Assembly: GCF_033096005.1 (NCBI RefSeq) | Contig: NZ_AP026803.1 | Location: forward strand, 1,571,876 to 1,635,875 | Origin: Lactobacillus xylocopicola | GTDB taxonomy: Bacteria > Bacillota > Bacilli > Lactobacillales > Lactobacillaceae | DNA: 64,000 nt | Direction of reading: 5' to 3' | In this document: positions 1 to 7,422 of the stretch, one piece after another | Layout of the letters: each line of letters begins with the position of its first letter | How positions within the stretch are numbered: position 1 is the first letter of the stretch | The notes under the pieces: model-generated | Database searches by the model: none | Seen by the model: the letters and a program-made list of their open reading frames with translations, nothing else | What the model was told of the DNA's origin: nothing | Made by a program: the position numbers and the translations under genes

Positions 1-154
1 CCGCGATTAGATAGACCACCAGTGCCTTACTTCCTGCTTGACTAACAACACTTCCTGGGGTCAAAAAGATGCCGGACCCGATAATTGAATTAATTGCCAA
101 AAAAACAATTGACCAAAATCCCAACTTGTCGTTCGCTCGTTTACTCGTATTCAT
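1..154 (-). CDS. APC-family amino acid permease, N-terminal part (runs off the window)
   Basis: Only the first 51 codons lie in the window. The ATG is at 154 with a GGAG ribosome site 8-12 bases upstream. The protein begins MNTSKRANDKLGFWSIVFLA and continues into NSIIGSGIFLTPGSV, the glycine-rich first membrane segment (GSGIF) typical of APC-superfamily amino acid or amine permeases. It starts 13 bases after the stop of the upstream glutamine-amidotransferase-like gene on the same strand, so the two are probably co-transcribed. The substrate cannot be told; a glutamylated amine or amino acid would fit the neighbour. Confidence 0.8.
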   Translation of the reverse strand, partial: MNTSKRANDKLGFWSIVFLAINSIIGSGIFLTPGSVVSQAGSKALVVYLIA

Positions 155-167
155 TACAGGAGCTCCT

Positions 168-896
168 TTACTTTGCATTTTCAATGACAAATTTAAATAA
201 ATTATTCATAAATTTAGTATTTGAATTACGATGTAGCATTTCTGGGTGCCATTGGACAGCCACCACATTACCCGCCTTATTTTCCAGCCCCTCCGTGACA
301 CCGTCGCTAGAACATGCAACTGCCTGCAAGTCTGGCGCAACGTCTTTAATTAATTGGTGGTGGAAGGAATTAGTGGCAAAGCGGGTCTTCCCCAATATTT
401 GAGCCAGATGGCTACCTGTTTGGACTTTTACCTCATGAGTTGGCAGATCAGGCGTGTGGCCCTGATCATGCTTGTAAGTCTTTTCCGGGCGATAACCAAT
501 ATCTTGGTAAAGACTACCGCCGTGGGCTACATTGATAATTTGCGCACCGCGACAGATGCCAAGAATCGGCTTATGCTTTTCTTCAGCCAGCTTTAACAAG
601 AGCATGTCAAAGTGGTCCCGCTCAGGCCACGTCTCACCTATCTGGGGCAATAATTCCTCGCCGTACAAGTGCGGGTCAACATCATGACCGCCAGATAAGA
701 TCAGTCCTTGAACTTGATCCAGCTGCGCTTCAATGACCGCTTCATCTGCAGTAAAGGGAATAATAAAGGGTACCCCACCATTTTGAACTACAGAGTCAAC
801 ATAATCTTCATTGACATAACTACGTCGATAGCCCGGGAACATTCCGCCCGAATCAACTATCACCGATCCCGAAATTCCAATAATTGGTCTTGTCAT
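168..896 (-). CDS. Gamma-glutamyl-gamma-aminobutyrate hydrolase family protein (peptidase C26)
   Basis: The 242-residue protein is a class I glutamine amidotransferase-like hydrolase of the PuuD/peptidase C26 type, which cleaves gamma-glutamyl bonds in the cytoplasm. The nucleophile is Cys115 in GICRGAQ, and the His/Glu pair is in QWHPE (H217, E219). The oxyanion strand is LILSGGHDVDP around residue 65-75. Length is normal for the family. The gene is followed 13 bases later by an APC permease, which suggests uptake and hydrolysis of a gamma-glutamyl compound. The exact substrate is not shown by the sequence. Confidence 0.9.
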   Translation of the reverse strand: MTRPIIGISGSVIVDSGGMFPGYRRSYVNEDYVDSVVQNGGVPFIIPFTADEAVIEAQLDQVQGLILSGGHDVDPHLYGEELLPQIGETWPERDHFDMLLLKLAEEKHKPILGICRGAQIINVAHGGSLYQDIGYRPEKTYKHDQGHTPDLPTHEVKVQTGSHLAQILGKTRFATNSFHHQLIKDVAPDLQAVACSSDGVTEGLENKAGNVVAVQWHPEMLHRNSNTKFMNNLFKFVIENAK

Positions 897-1305
897 TTTT
901 ACTCACCAGTCTTTTCTTTAAGCTAATTACTATATTATATAGTTGACAACCCAATTTTGTACTATATTTGATTTATCTTCTAAGTTTTTCAAGGCAAAAC
1001 AGTATTACCTAAGGTAGAGATATAAGCAAATGACACCAGTTCATCACATTACATACTTTTCACATCAAGGAACCGTCATCACATACTCGCTACATTCCTA
1101 ATGGCTAGTTTCACTACTAACTTTGTCGCCATTTTTTTAGGTGCAAACCTGGTGGCTTAGGAATACCCTTAGCTTCATTCACAAACCTGCTAGCATTAAA
1201 GGGCCCATATTCATAATTAACCTGTGGTTACAGGATTTTTAGTCATTAATTGTTAGACTGAATTTTCTCTCATAATTAGACTTACTTACTAGTTTGTAAA
1301 TTAAA
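897..1305. other. Intergenic region with a possible gene remnant
   Basis: About 410 bases without an intact gene. On the minus strand 1117-1227 reads open and protein-like (PQVNYEYGPFNASRF, then KGIPKPPGLHLKKW) before a TAG, but is preceded at once by a stop. It may be the tail of a lost gene; I do not recognise the family. An AT-rich stretch at 930-970 lies where the promoter of the C26 gene should be, but no convincing hexamer pair is present. Confidence 0.3.
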
Positions 1306-2862
1306 TTATTTATCTTGCAATTTGTTTATTTCCCGGGAAATTTTTTGAATTTCACCCATTGATGCGCCTGGCTCAGACAGCAACTGGTCACGCTTAAACC
1401 TTAAAAGTTCTATCTGATTAGCAGTTTGCGTATTCTTGTGATTAACAAAAGTAGTAGGTAAAACCAGCTGATGGTCACGGATATGCCAGGTGACCAGATT
1501 CAAATTGGCCAAGAATTCCTGATCGTGGGACACAATAATGACCGCAAACGGATAGTTTTTGATAAATTCTTCCAGTGCTGTAATAGCGGGCAAATCCAAA
1601 AAATTCGTCGGTTCGTCAAGAATAAGCAAGTTATGCTTTCCCAGCAGTACCTTGGCCAATTTAAAGCAGATCAGCTGTCCGCCACTTAAATGGCAAACCT
1701 GTCTAGTCAGGAAAGGGCGCAAATGAAGATCGCCTAGTAGTTGCATAGTTGCTGCATTATCAAATATTGTTACCCGTTGAATTTCATTTTGCACAGTTTT
1801 ATTATCTGTTATTTCCTGGGTCATATTCTGCTGGAAAAAGCCAATCTTAGCTTGCGGATTAACCCATTGTTTAAGCTGATCTTGCCATAATTTATTAAGA
1901 AAAACGGACTTACCGCTACCATTAGGACCAACGAGCGCAACTTTACTGCCGTTTTTAACCTTTAATTGTTCGGCAATAGTGAATAATTTTCGGCTACCAA
2001 TCGTAACTTCTTGCGGTTGAATACGTACCATTGTGCTGCCAGCTGGCAAGGCCAAATCATTAACTTTAAAGTTGTTCAGTGTTATCGGCTGGTGTGTTAC
2101 CGGTTTTTGTAGCTTATTCGTTTCCCGTTCAACCCGTTTGTCCAGCACCTTACTGGACCGCAGTATCCGCTTTTGCGTTCCGCCCAAATGTCTTTTCTTA
2201 TCCTTCCAATCAGACCAGGAAATATTCTTTTTCTTTTTGTTAAATTGCCGCCCCGTAACTTCCCTTTTCTTCTGCGCTTCCTTTAACTTGCATATCTTTT
2301 TCTCCTGGCGCAAGTATTCAAATGCTTGGTTTTCTTCCTTTTTCTTTTCTACTGTGACAAACTCGTCATAAGTGCCCTTATATGCACTAACCTTATGGTC
2401 CTTAACTTGCCAAATCGTGTTGGACGTTTGCTTCAGAAAATTACGGTCATGACTAACGATGATTACCGGCTGGGACAAACCGTTAAGTAGTTTTATCAGC
2501 CAGGCCTGCTGCGAAGTATCAAGGTTGGACGTGGGCTCATCTAAGAGAAGCAGACCCCGGGGATATTGCCGCAAGCGCCGAAGCGCCGTTATAATAGCGG
2601 CCTTTTCTCGTTCGCCGCCGCTTTCCTCGTCATAAGTCAAAATTTGTGGCACCCGGACAATCTGGCAGTTGCGTCTAATCTGCCCTGTTATATTGAACAC
2701 AACCGCCTCTTCATTCAACACCTTAAGCAAAGTGGTTTTACCAACACCATTTGCCCCGATCAAGCCAACGTGCTGACCTTCCTGCACATTTAAACTAGCA
2801 ACTTTGAAGAGTTCTTCACCCTGATATTCAAGCCTAAGTTCAGTCATTTTAAGATATTCCAT
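1306..2862 (-). CDS. ABC-F family ATPase, candidate antibiotic-resistance ribosome protection protein
   Basis: Soluble protein of about 518 residues with two ABC ATPase domains and no membrane segments, the ABC-F layout. Domain 1 has Walker A GANGVGKTT, a degenerate signature (SGGEREKAA) and Walker B LLLLDEPTSNLD. A long basic linker follows, then domain 2 with GPNGSGKS, LSGGQ and LLILDEPTNFLD. ABC-F proteins bind the ribosomal E site, and the resistance subgroup displaces lincosamide, pleuromutilin or macrolide-type drugs. I chose the ATG at 2862 because AAAGGCGG sits 8 bases upstream; a GTG at 2871 lies inside that site. The attenuator-like leader upstream supports drug-inducible resistance, but the drug class is not visible. 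Confidence 0.85.
   Translation of the reverse strand: MEYLKMTELRLEYQGEELFKVASLNVQEGQHVGLIGANGVGKTTLLKVLNEEAVVFNITGQIRRNCQIVRVPQILTYDEESGGEREKAAIITALRRLRQYPRGLLLLDEPTSNLDTSQQAWLIKLLNGLSQPVIIVSHDRNFLKQTSNTIWQVKDHKVSAYKGTYDEFVTVEKKKEENQAFEYLRQEKKICKLKEAQKKREVTGRQFNKKKKNISWSDWKDKKRHLGGTQKRILRSSKVLDKRVERETNKLQKPVTHQPITLNNFKVNDLALPAGSTMVRIQPQEVTIGSRKLFTIAEQLKVKNGSKVALVGPNGSGKSVFLNKLWQDQLKQWVNPQAKIGFFQQNMTQEITDNKTVQNEIQRVTIFDNAATMQLLGDLHLRPFLTRQVCHLSGGQLICFKLAKVLLGKHNLLILDEPTNFLDLPAITALEEFIKNYPFAVIIVSHDQEFLANLNLVTWHIRDHQLVLPTTFVNHKNTQTANQIELLRFKRDQLLSEPGASMGEIQKISREINKLQDK
1328..1341. other. Perfect Noc-box palindrome
   Basis: The 14-mer ATTTCCCGGGAAAT matches in full the binding site described for the nucleoid occlusion protein Noc of Bacillus subtilis. 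It lies inside the 3' end of the ABC-F gene. A second perfect copy is at 42864. Noc use in this organism is inferred. Confidence 0.55.
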
Positions 2863-2902
2863 ACGTAACACCGCCTTTAAACAGTTTTAGCCGTTTAAGT
2901 AC

Positions 2903-2948
2903 AAAAAAGCACTGTTAACCCAATTACGCCGAATCAGATTAGCAGTGC
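2903..2948 (-). terminator. Intrinsic terminator inside the ABC-F leader
   Basis: The arms GCACTGCTAATC (2948-2937) and GGTTAACAGTGC (2920-2909) pair over 12 positions with one C-A mismatch and one G-U pair. Six U residues follow. It lies about 40 bases before the ABC-F start codon, between leader and gene. Confidence 0.8.
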
Positions 2949-3072
2949 ACAAAAAGCTAGTGTCACATAAAGACTACTGCAAATAGTTCATTACTAATTT
3001 CTGATCATCGGCAAAAGCGCACAAAAAGTGCTTGGGTTATCAACCTTTTTTGCTTACCAATAAAATCAGAAA

Positions 3073-3084
3073 TTAGTTTTTCAT
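3073..3084 (-). CDS. Three-codon upstream ORF (MKN) in the ABC-F leader
   Basis: ATG AAA AAC TAA at 3084-3073. Its stop codon overlaps the first arm of the leader stem (3077-3065). A GAGG lies about 12 bases upstream, which is a little far for a ribosome site. Very short uORFs in ABC-F leaders are known in other Firmicutes. Support here is position and structure only. Confidence 0.45.
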   Translation of the reverse strand: MKN

Positions 3085-3169
3085 TTTATGCAGTTGCCTC
3101 GTTTCTTAAAGTCACAATCAATGTATCATCTTTTTTTAATTTATGCAAATAATTTATTCACTTTGCTTT

Positions 3170-3604
3170 CTAATCAACCTTGGCAAAAACCTCGCACACC
3201 ATTGGCGCCTGCGGGTAAAACTTTTTACCAACCTTTTCGTATTCTTGCTTAAAAAAGCGGTCGTGGATTTCCCGCCAATTTTTATAAGTACGGTCACCTT
3301 CATGATATGCATGTTCTACTGAAATTAAATTATAGGGGACCAGCTCGACCACCCTTTCCTGGACCACACAAACTGGGCTACCAGCATTAGTTAGAATAAT
3401 ACCCCATTCACCCACTTGCGGCAGTTCCTCGTGCTGGTCATACAGTTCATAAGCCGACGTCGTGGCGGTTTTAATTCCGCGGTTTACTAAATCGGCCAGT
3501 CCGTCTGGGTCATCGCCAAAGGCCCAGGCGTCAACTGGTGTATCAGCTGCCAGTTGGTGCCTTTGACAAAAGTTCTGCCAAAATTCTTTTACTTCTTCAG
3601 TCAT
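3170..3604 (-). CDS. ASCH domain protein
   Basis: 144 residues. The features seen fit an ASCH (PUA-like, RNA-binding) domain: an N-terminal helix with WAFGDDPDGLADL, the GIKTATTS motif near residue 45, the strand GEWGIILTNAGSPVCVV, and a C-terminal EYEKVGKKFYP segment. Some relatives are RNA-binding regulators or small amidohydrolases, so no enzyme role is claimed. The start has AAGGAGA 8 bases upstream. It lies 18 bases downstream of the MerR-GNAT gene on the same strand and is probably co-transcribed with it. Confidence 0.8.
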   Translation of the reverse strand: MTEEVKEFWQNFCQRHQLAADTPVDAWAFGDDPDGLADLVNRGIKTATTSAYELYDQHEELPQVGEWGIILTNAGSPVCVVQERVVELVPYNLISVEHAYHEGDRTYKNWREIHDRFFKQEYEKVGKKFYPQAPMVCEVFAKVD

Positions 3605-3622
3605 TATATTTTCTCCTTGTAA

Positions 3623-4552
3623 TTACCTTTGCATTAATTCTTTTGCCATTAAGATAAATTCATAGCTGCCACCGTTCGATGGCATTTGTTTCCTGCCTGT
3701 AACGACAAAGCCCGCTTTTTGATAAACCTTAAATGCGCGTTGATTAAAACTCGCCACCGCTAAAGTGATCTTGCTATATTGGCCCTGTTGCCGCACATAA
3801 CCGTCAATTACCTGTAGCAGTTGGCTCCCCCGGCCTTGCCCTGTCAACTCTGGTGCCATTCCTAAGCCAAGCTCGATTCGACCAGGTTCAGTAGTTGGCT
3901 CTAGGCAAAAAAAGGCCGTTAGCTGCCCCTGGTCATCCAGTACTTGAAAGTATCTATCGCCCCGCAGCTCTGGCGTAACGATTTCGTCGTAATCTTCTAG
4001 GTCATTTTCCATGTCATAAAAGTCATACTCCCCATCATAGTGCCAATCTTGGGCAATAACTTCAGCATTGGCTTGAGTTAATTGTTCAATTGTTTGTAAG
4101 GTGGTGCTAATCTTTTTTGCTTTTTCCTTACCTGCAAGGATATTTTGTAACCATTCCTGGCGTTCCTCTTGGCAGACATCAAGACTTTGCGAATTAACCG
4201 CCTCATCGTAATACGATACTTTACGATCAATTACCTGTAGGGCTTTTTGTAGATCCGCAATTTCACTAATTACCTTTTGTTTCTGCTTTAAGAACATCTC
4301 TTTACGCTCTTCAGCAGTCGCTAACCCTCCAGCAATTAACTGCAGATAATTCTTGATATCCTTAAGCGGCATTCCTGTTTGCTTCAGGCAAATGACCGTA
4401 TTAATAGTAATTAAATCTCGTGATTCAAATTCGCGATCACCATTACTATTGCGCTTAACGAAGTTCAGCAGACCAATTTTTTCATAATACCGCAAAGTAT
4501 AGGTGCTAATACCCAGCAATTTGCTAACATCTTTTATCTGAAACTTTTTCAT
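3623..4552 (-). CDS. MerR-type regulator fused to a GNAT acetyltransferase
   Basis: 309 residues with two parts. Residues 1-70 are a MerR winged helix (ISTYTLRYYEKIGLL, then LKQTGMPLKDIKNYL) followed by a helical dimerisation region to about 135. Residues 165-305 look like a GNAT N-acetyltransferase, with GLGMAPELTGQGRGSQLL as the acetyl-CoA loop and FNQRAFKVYQKAGF near the end. The effector or acetyl acceptor is unknown. A promoter with the 19-base spacer typical of MerR control lies divergently at 4689-4719, a likely target. The ASCH gene follows in the same transcript. Confidence 0.85.
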   Translation of the reverse strand: MKKFQIKDVSKLLGISTYTLRYYEKIGLLNFVKRNSNGDREFESRDLITINTVICLKQTGMPLKDIKNYLQLIAGGLATAEERKEMFLKQKQKVISEIADLQKALQVIDRKVSYYDEAVNSQSLDVCQEERQEWLQNILAGKEKAKKISTTLQTIEQLTQANAEVIAQDWHYDGEYDFYDMENDLEDYDEIVTPELRGDRYFQVLDDQGQLTAFFCLEPTTEPGRIELGLGMAPELTGQGRGSQLLQVIDGYVRQQGQYSKITLAVASFNQRAFKVYQKAGFVVTGRKQMPSNGGSYEFILMAKELMQR

Positions 4553-4947
4553 GATTTTCTCTCCTGACTAGTCATGGTTTTTATACCACTTCACTATATA
4601 TTGGTAAAATGTCGTAACACCGTAGAATAGTATTAATTCGTATCTAATTGACCCCCTATAATTGTTTAAAAACTAATTTAAAAGTTATTTGACTTAGAGC
4701 GACTCGAACGTTCTATAATTTTTTAAGACGAGGTTAGGAAAGGAATGAATTCTTATAATCTCATTAATCTTGGTAGCACATAGACCTAAAAGCATAATCT
4801 TTAACGTCTCTAATTCTAATGACTTAAGCATTTTTTGTCTAATATATTTTAATCACTCAAAGGCCACCTAAGAAAATGCATAACAATAGACCCTTGTAGT
4901 ATTACGCTTTTTATTTAAGGAAAATTCATGAAAAGGAGGTGATCAAA
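4553..4947. other. Divergent intergenic region, 395 bases
   Basis: Between the MerR-GNAT gene and the flavodoxin-like remnant. It holds the 19-base-spacer promoter at 4689-4719. About 20 bases past its -10 box a 12-codon frame (MNSYNLINLGST) follows GGAAAGG at 4738-4744; it has no recognisable product. No other gene is seen. The distance from promoter to the next ORF is about 230 bases, long enough to have held a small gene that was lost. Confidence 0.4.
4689..4719 (+). promoter_or_regulatory. MerR-type promoter with 19-base spacer
   Basis: TTGACT (4689-4694) and TATAAT (4714-4719) are 19 bases apart. The spacer contains a GAG-N3-CTC dyad. Normal sigma-A promoters have 17; 19 is the hallmark of promoters twisted into activity by MerR-family proteins. 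The nearest candidate regulator is the divergent MerR-GNAT fusion. Confidence 0.65.
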
Positions 4948-5364
4948 ATAAATATTATTTTTGTTAATGCTAGTCAAAACCGGGCAGGAAATACTAGTCG
5001 GTTAGGTACGGACTTTCTGAAAAATCGAGTTTTCCAGCAAATCAACCTAGTAGATTATAAAATTTACCAGATTAACCAAAACTTTTCAGACGATCAATTT
5101 GGCGAAATATTTTATAAATTGCAACATGCAGATTGGATTATATTAGGTACACCCGCATACTGGCACGATATGAGTGGCTACCTCAAAGTTTTTATTGAAC
5201 GAATCGGCCAAAGTTCTGGCCTTGAGACTTTAGCAGGTAAAAGCCTTTCCGTATTTATTCACGGAAGTAACCCCACAGACACTATCGAGCCCGTCACTAG
5301 AATCATAAAACGTTTTAGCAGTGTAGCAAACATGAAATACGTAGATATTCAGCAAAACTTTTAG
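4948..5364 (+). pseudogene. Flavodoxin-like/NADPH-dependent FMN reductase family gene with lost start codon
   Basis: The frame reads NIIFVNASQNRAGNTS (phosphate-binding loop) and GTPAYWHDMSGYLKVFIER, like the paralog at 5460. A perfect AAGGAGGTGATC at 4933-4944 is followed, at ideal spacing, by ATA (4948) where ATG is expected. The only standard start in frame, GTG at 4939, lies inside the ribosome site itself. The C-terminus stops about 18 residues before the paralog's end. A single G-to-A change at the start plus truncation is the simplest reading; weak ATA initiation cannot be excluded. Confidence 0.6.
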
Positions 5365-5459
5365 CAATAGCCCCATTTAGCCATAAGTTCTGCTGTTATC
5401 ATTGAGTTTTATAGTAACAAATTTATTAAAAGGATACATCAGATACATCAGGTGATAAT

Positions 5460-6116
5460 ATGAAAAACAAAGGCCATCTTCTAAAAACATTTTCCCTTCT
5501 ATTAACCATATTTGCTTTAGTTCTTGGCACCGTTGCAGTAACTAACAGCCTTAATTCTAATACTAGCCCCGTTACTGCTAAATCTAAAACTAAAGCAAAG
5601 TGCAAAACTAAAGCTAAGGCCGGAATTAAAAAGCAATTTGTTAACCCGCGCCACACTAGTCAAAGTGCCAAAAGAGTTTTCCTCAATGCTAGTGAAAATA
5701 AAAATGGTAACACTTCAAATTTAGCCAAAAAGATTTTTGGCAATCGGTCATACCAACAAATTAACTTAACAGACTATAACATTCCTCAAATTGGCCAAGG
5801 CGATGGCGATTTCAATAAGGTTTGGAATCAGCTAAAAAATGCTGATGTACTTGTGATAGGTACACCCGTCTATTGGTCAAACATGTCAGGTTATCTAAAA
5901 ACTTTCATCGATCATCTAAAAATTAACGATGACCTTAAAGGAGATGATCTATACGTAATTGTTCAAGGTTCAGATGCAAACCAAACACTAGCTATTAATT
6001 CTACCTATGGTACATTGAAGCGGGTTTCAGTACGATTTGGGTTGAATTTTGTGGGGATAGCACAAACCGACCGGCAAGCTACGCAATTACATAACAAAAT
6101 GATTGGTCAAAAGTAA
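5460..6116 (+). CDS. Exported or membrane-anchored flavodoxin-like protein
   Basis: 218 residues. Residues 8-30 form a hydrophobic signal or anchor (TFSLLLTIFALVLGTVAV), then a lysine-rich linker with KTKAKCKTKAKA repeats to about residue 60. A flavodoxin-fold domain follows: FLNASENKNGNTSN binds the flavin phosphate and GTPVYWSNMSGYLKTFIDH is the second flavin loop. The family reduces or uses FMN with NAD(P)H in the cytosol, so the export signal is unusual. It is about 100 bases after a broken paralog of the same fold, which lacks the N-terminal extension. No lipobox is seen. Confidence 0.8.
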   Translation: MKNKGHLLKTFSLLLTIFALVLGTVAVTNSLNSNTSPVTAKSKTKAKCKTKAKAGIKKQFVNPRHTSQSAKRVFLNASENKNGNTSNLAKKIFGNRSYQQINLTDYNIPQIGQGDGDFNKVWNQLKNADVLVIGTPVYWSNMSGYLKTFIDHLKINDDLKGDDLYVIVQGSDANQTLAINSTYGTLKRVSVRFGLNFVGIAQTDRQATQLHNKMIGQK

Positions 6117-6220
6117 ATAATACCTTCATATCCGACCAGGTTTAGGTTTAAAATGATACTATTCTTTACTTAAAAAGACCGCTTCTTACTAGTTGTCCAG
6201 ATATAATCAGCTAACAAATA

Positions 6221-6264
6221 AAATAGTTCACTTACGCAAACTTGCTAAGTGAACTATTTTTGAT
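6221..6264. terminator. Bidirectional terminator between flavodoxin-like gene and malY-like gene
   Basis: Perfect 14-bp arms AAATAGTTCACTTA (6221-6234) and TAAGTGAACTATTT (6246-6259) flanked by T runs on both strands. The stop codon of the malY-like gene lies inside the right arm. Confidence 0.85.
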
Positions 6265-7420
6265 ATTGCGCTATACCTTCTTGTAGTCGCTGCAGCCCGT
6301 CATCAACCATCTTCAACGGACAGGCCAGGTTCATACGGATAAAGTCGTGGCCGTTGCCGCGGTAGATACTGCCGGGGGAGACAAGTAGCCCAGTCTGGGC
6401 GCGCAGAAACTCGGCCAACTTTTGTGCATCCCGCTCAATCTGATGTACATCTAGCCACATTAAGTAGGTCGCCGTACCCGCAATCACTTTTACCTCAGGC
6501 AGATTTTCATTGATTAAGTTACGGGCAAAAGCAAAATTGGCGTTCAACTGGGCTAGGAGAGCCTGGCGCCAATCGTGTCCCCGTTCATAAGCCGCAATTG
6601 TACCTGGGATAGCTAGTAAGTTAGGCTCAGCCAATTCCTCACTGTTAAGTCCGCGATTGACAATATTGCGGATGTTTTCACGTGGAACAATTACCGTTGC
6701 TGCATGTAGAGCCGCCACATTAAAGGTTTTACTAGGCGATACAAGTGAAATCACCTTATCTTGCGCTGCACCCGTAACCGTAAAAGCGGGCGTGTAATCT
6801 TCGCCAGATCGGACTAAGTCACCATGGATTTCATCAGACACTAGCACTACATGGTATTGCTGACATAAGTCAGCTACCCGCTGGACTTCCTGCCTCGTCC
6901 AGACTTTACCAATTGGATTGTGCGGGTTGCAGAAAATCATCAGTGTAGTCAGTGGCTGGGCCAATTTTTGTTCAAGGTCAGCCCAATCAATCGCATAGCT
7001 CTCGCCGTCAAAGAGCAGGTCATTAGCTAGCACATGGCGGCCGTTGTTCTCAATTGAATTATAAAAAATATTATAAACTGGCTCTTGTACCAAGACGTTG
7101 TCACCAATCTGGGAAACGTGGCGAACAATCGATGAGAGAGCGGGTACCACGCCCGTGGTAAAAATCATCCACTCGCGCTGCGGGCGGTGATTGTGCTCCT
7201 GTTCATACCAGTCAGCCACCGCCTTAAAATAGTCATCTCCCGGCCACTCATAGCCAAAGGCACCTAGTTCAACCTTTTCTTGCATTGCCGCAATAATTTC
7301 TGGTGCAGTCTTAAAGTCCATGTCGGCCAGCGACATGGGCAACTCACCTGGCTTAACATCCCACTTGACAGAATCAACCCCACGTCGATCTGGTGCATTG
7401 ATAAAATCATACTTTTCCAT
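6254..7420 (-). CDS. MalY/PatB-type PLP-dependent aminotransferase or C-S beta-lyase
   Basis: 388 residues, fold type I aminotransferase. The PLP lysine is in SPSKTFNVAAL, the substrate Asn/Pro in FCNPHNPIGKVW, the PLP-binding Asp in LVSDEIHGDL, and the C-terminal Arg in FIRMNLACP. The start (NAPDRRGVDSVKWD) is typical of MalY/PatB proteins, which cleave cystathionine or cysteine conjugates to pyruvate, ammonia and a thiol. It lies two bases after the DUF3737 gene on the same strand. A C-S lyase role is family inference; aminotransferase activity is possible. Confidence 0.88.
   Translation of the reverse strand: MEKYDFINAPDRRGVDSVKWDVKPGELPMSLADMDFKTAPEIIAAMQEKVELGAFGYEWPGDDYFKAVADWYEQEHNHRPQREWMIFTTGVVPALSSIVRHVSQIGDNVLVQEPVYNIFYNSIENNGRHVLANDLLFDGESYAIDWADLEQKLAQPLTTLMIFCNPHNPIGKVWTRQEVQRVADLCQQYHVVLVSDEIHGDLVRSGEDYTPAFTVTGAAQDKVISLVSPSKTFNVAALHAATVIVPRENIRNIVNRGLNSEELAEPNLLAIPGTIAAYERGHDWRQALLAQLNANFAFARNLINENLPEVKVIAGTATYLMWLDVHQIERDAQKLAEFLRAQTGLLVSPGSIYRGNGHDFIRMNLACPLKMVDDGLQRLQEGIAQYQK
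6674..6689. other. parS-like site
   Basis: GTTTTCACGTGGAACA matches 14 of 16 positions of the parS consensus read as TGTTTCACGTGNAACA. It lies inside the malY-like gene and is one of eight such sites in the window. Confidence 0.4.
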
Positions 7421-7422
7421 TA

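Larger units (their letters stand above)
2880..3100 (-). promoter_or_regulatory. Attenuator leader RNA of the ABC-F gene (anti-antiterminator, antiterminator, terminator)
   Basis: Read on the minus strand. The leader holds a perfect 13-base inverted repeat, ACTAATTTCTGAT (3077-3065) and ATCAGAAATTAGT (3005-2993), which forms a long stem. Next is an intrinsic terminator at 2948-2903 whose 5' arm contains CTAATCTGAT (2942-2933), a near copy of the first arm. The second arm can therefore pair with either the first arm or the terminator. A three-codon reading frame overlaps the first arm, so a stalled ribosome there would free the second arm to break the terminator. Ribosome-mediated attenuation is known for several ABC-F resistance genes; here it is inferred from pairing. 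Confidence 0.7.

Noticed and set aside
4928-4942. ATG AAA AGG AGG TGA just before the flavodoxin-like remnant
   Set aside because: The codons are the ribosome-binding site itself; a chance frame.
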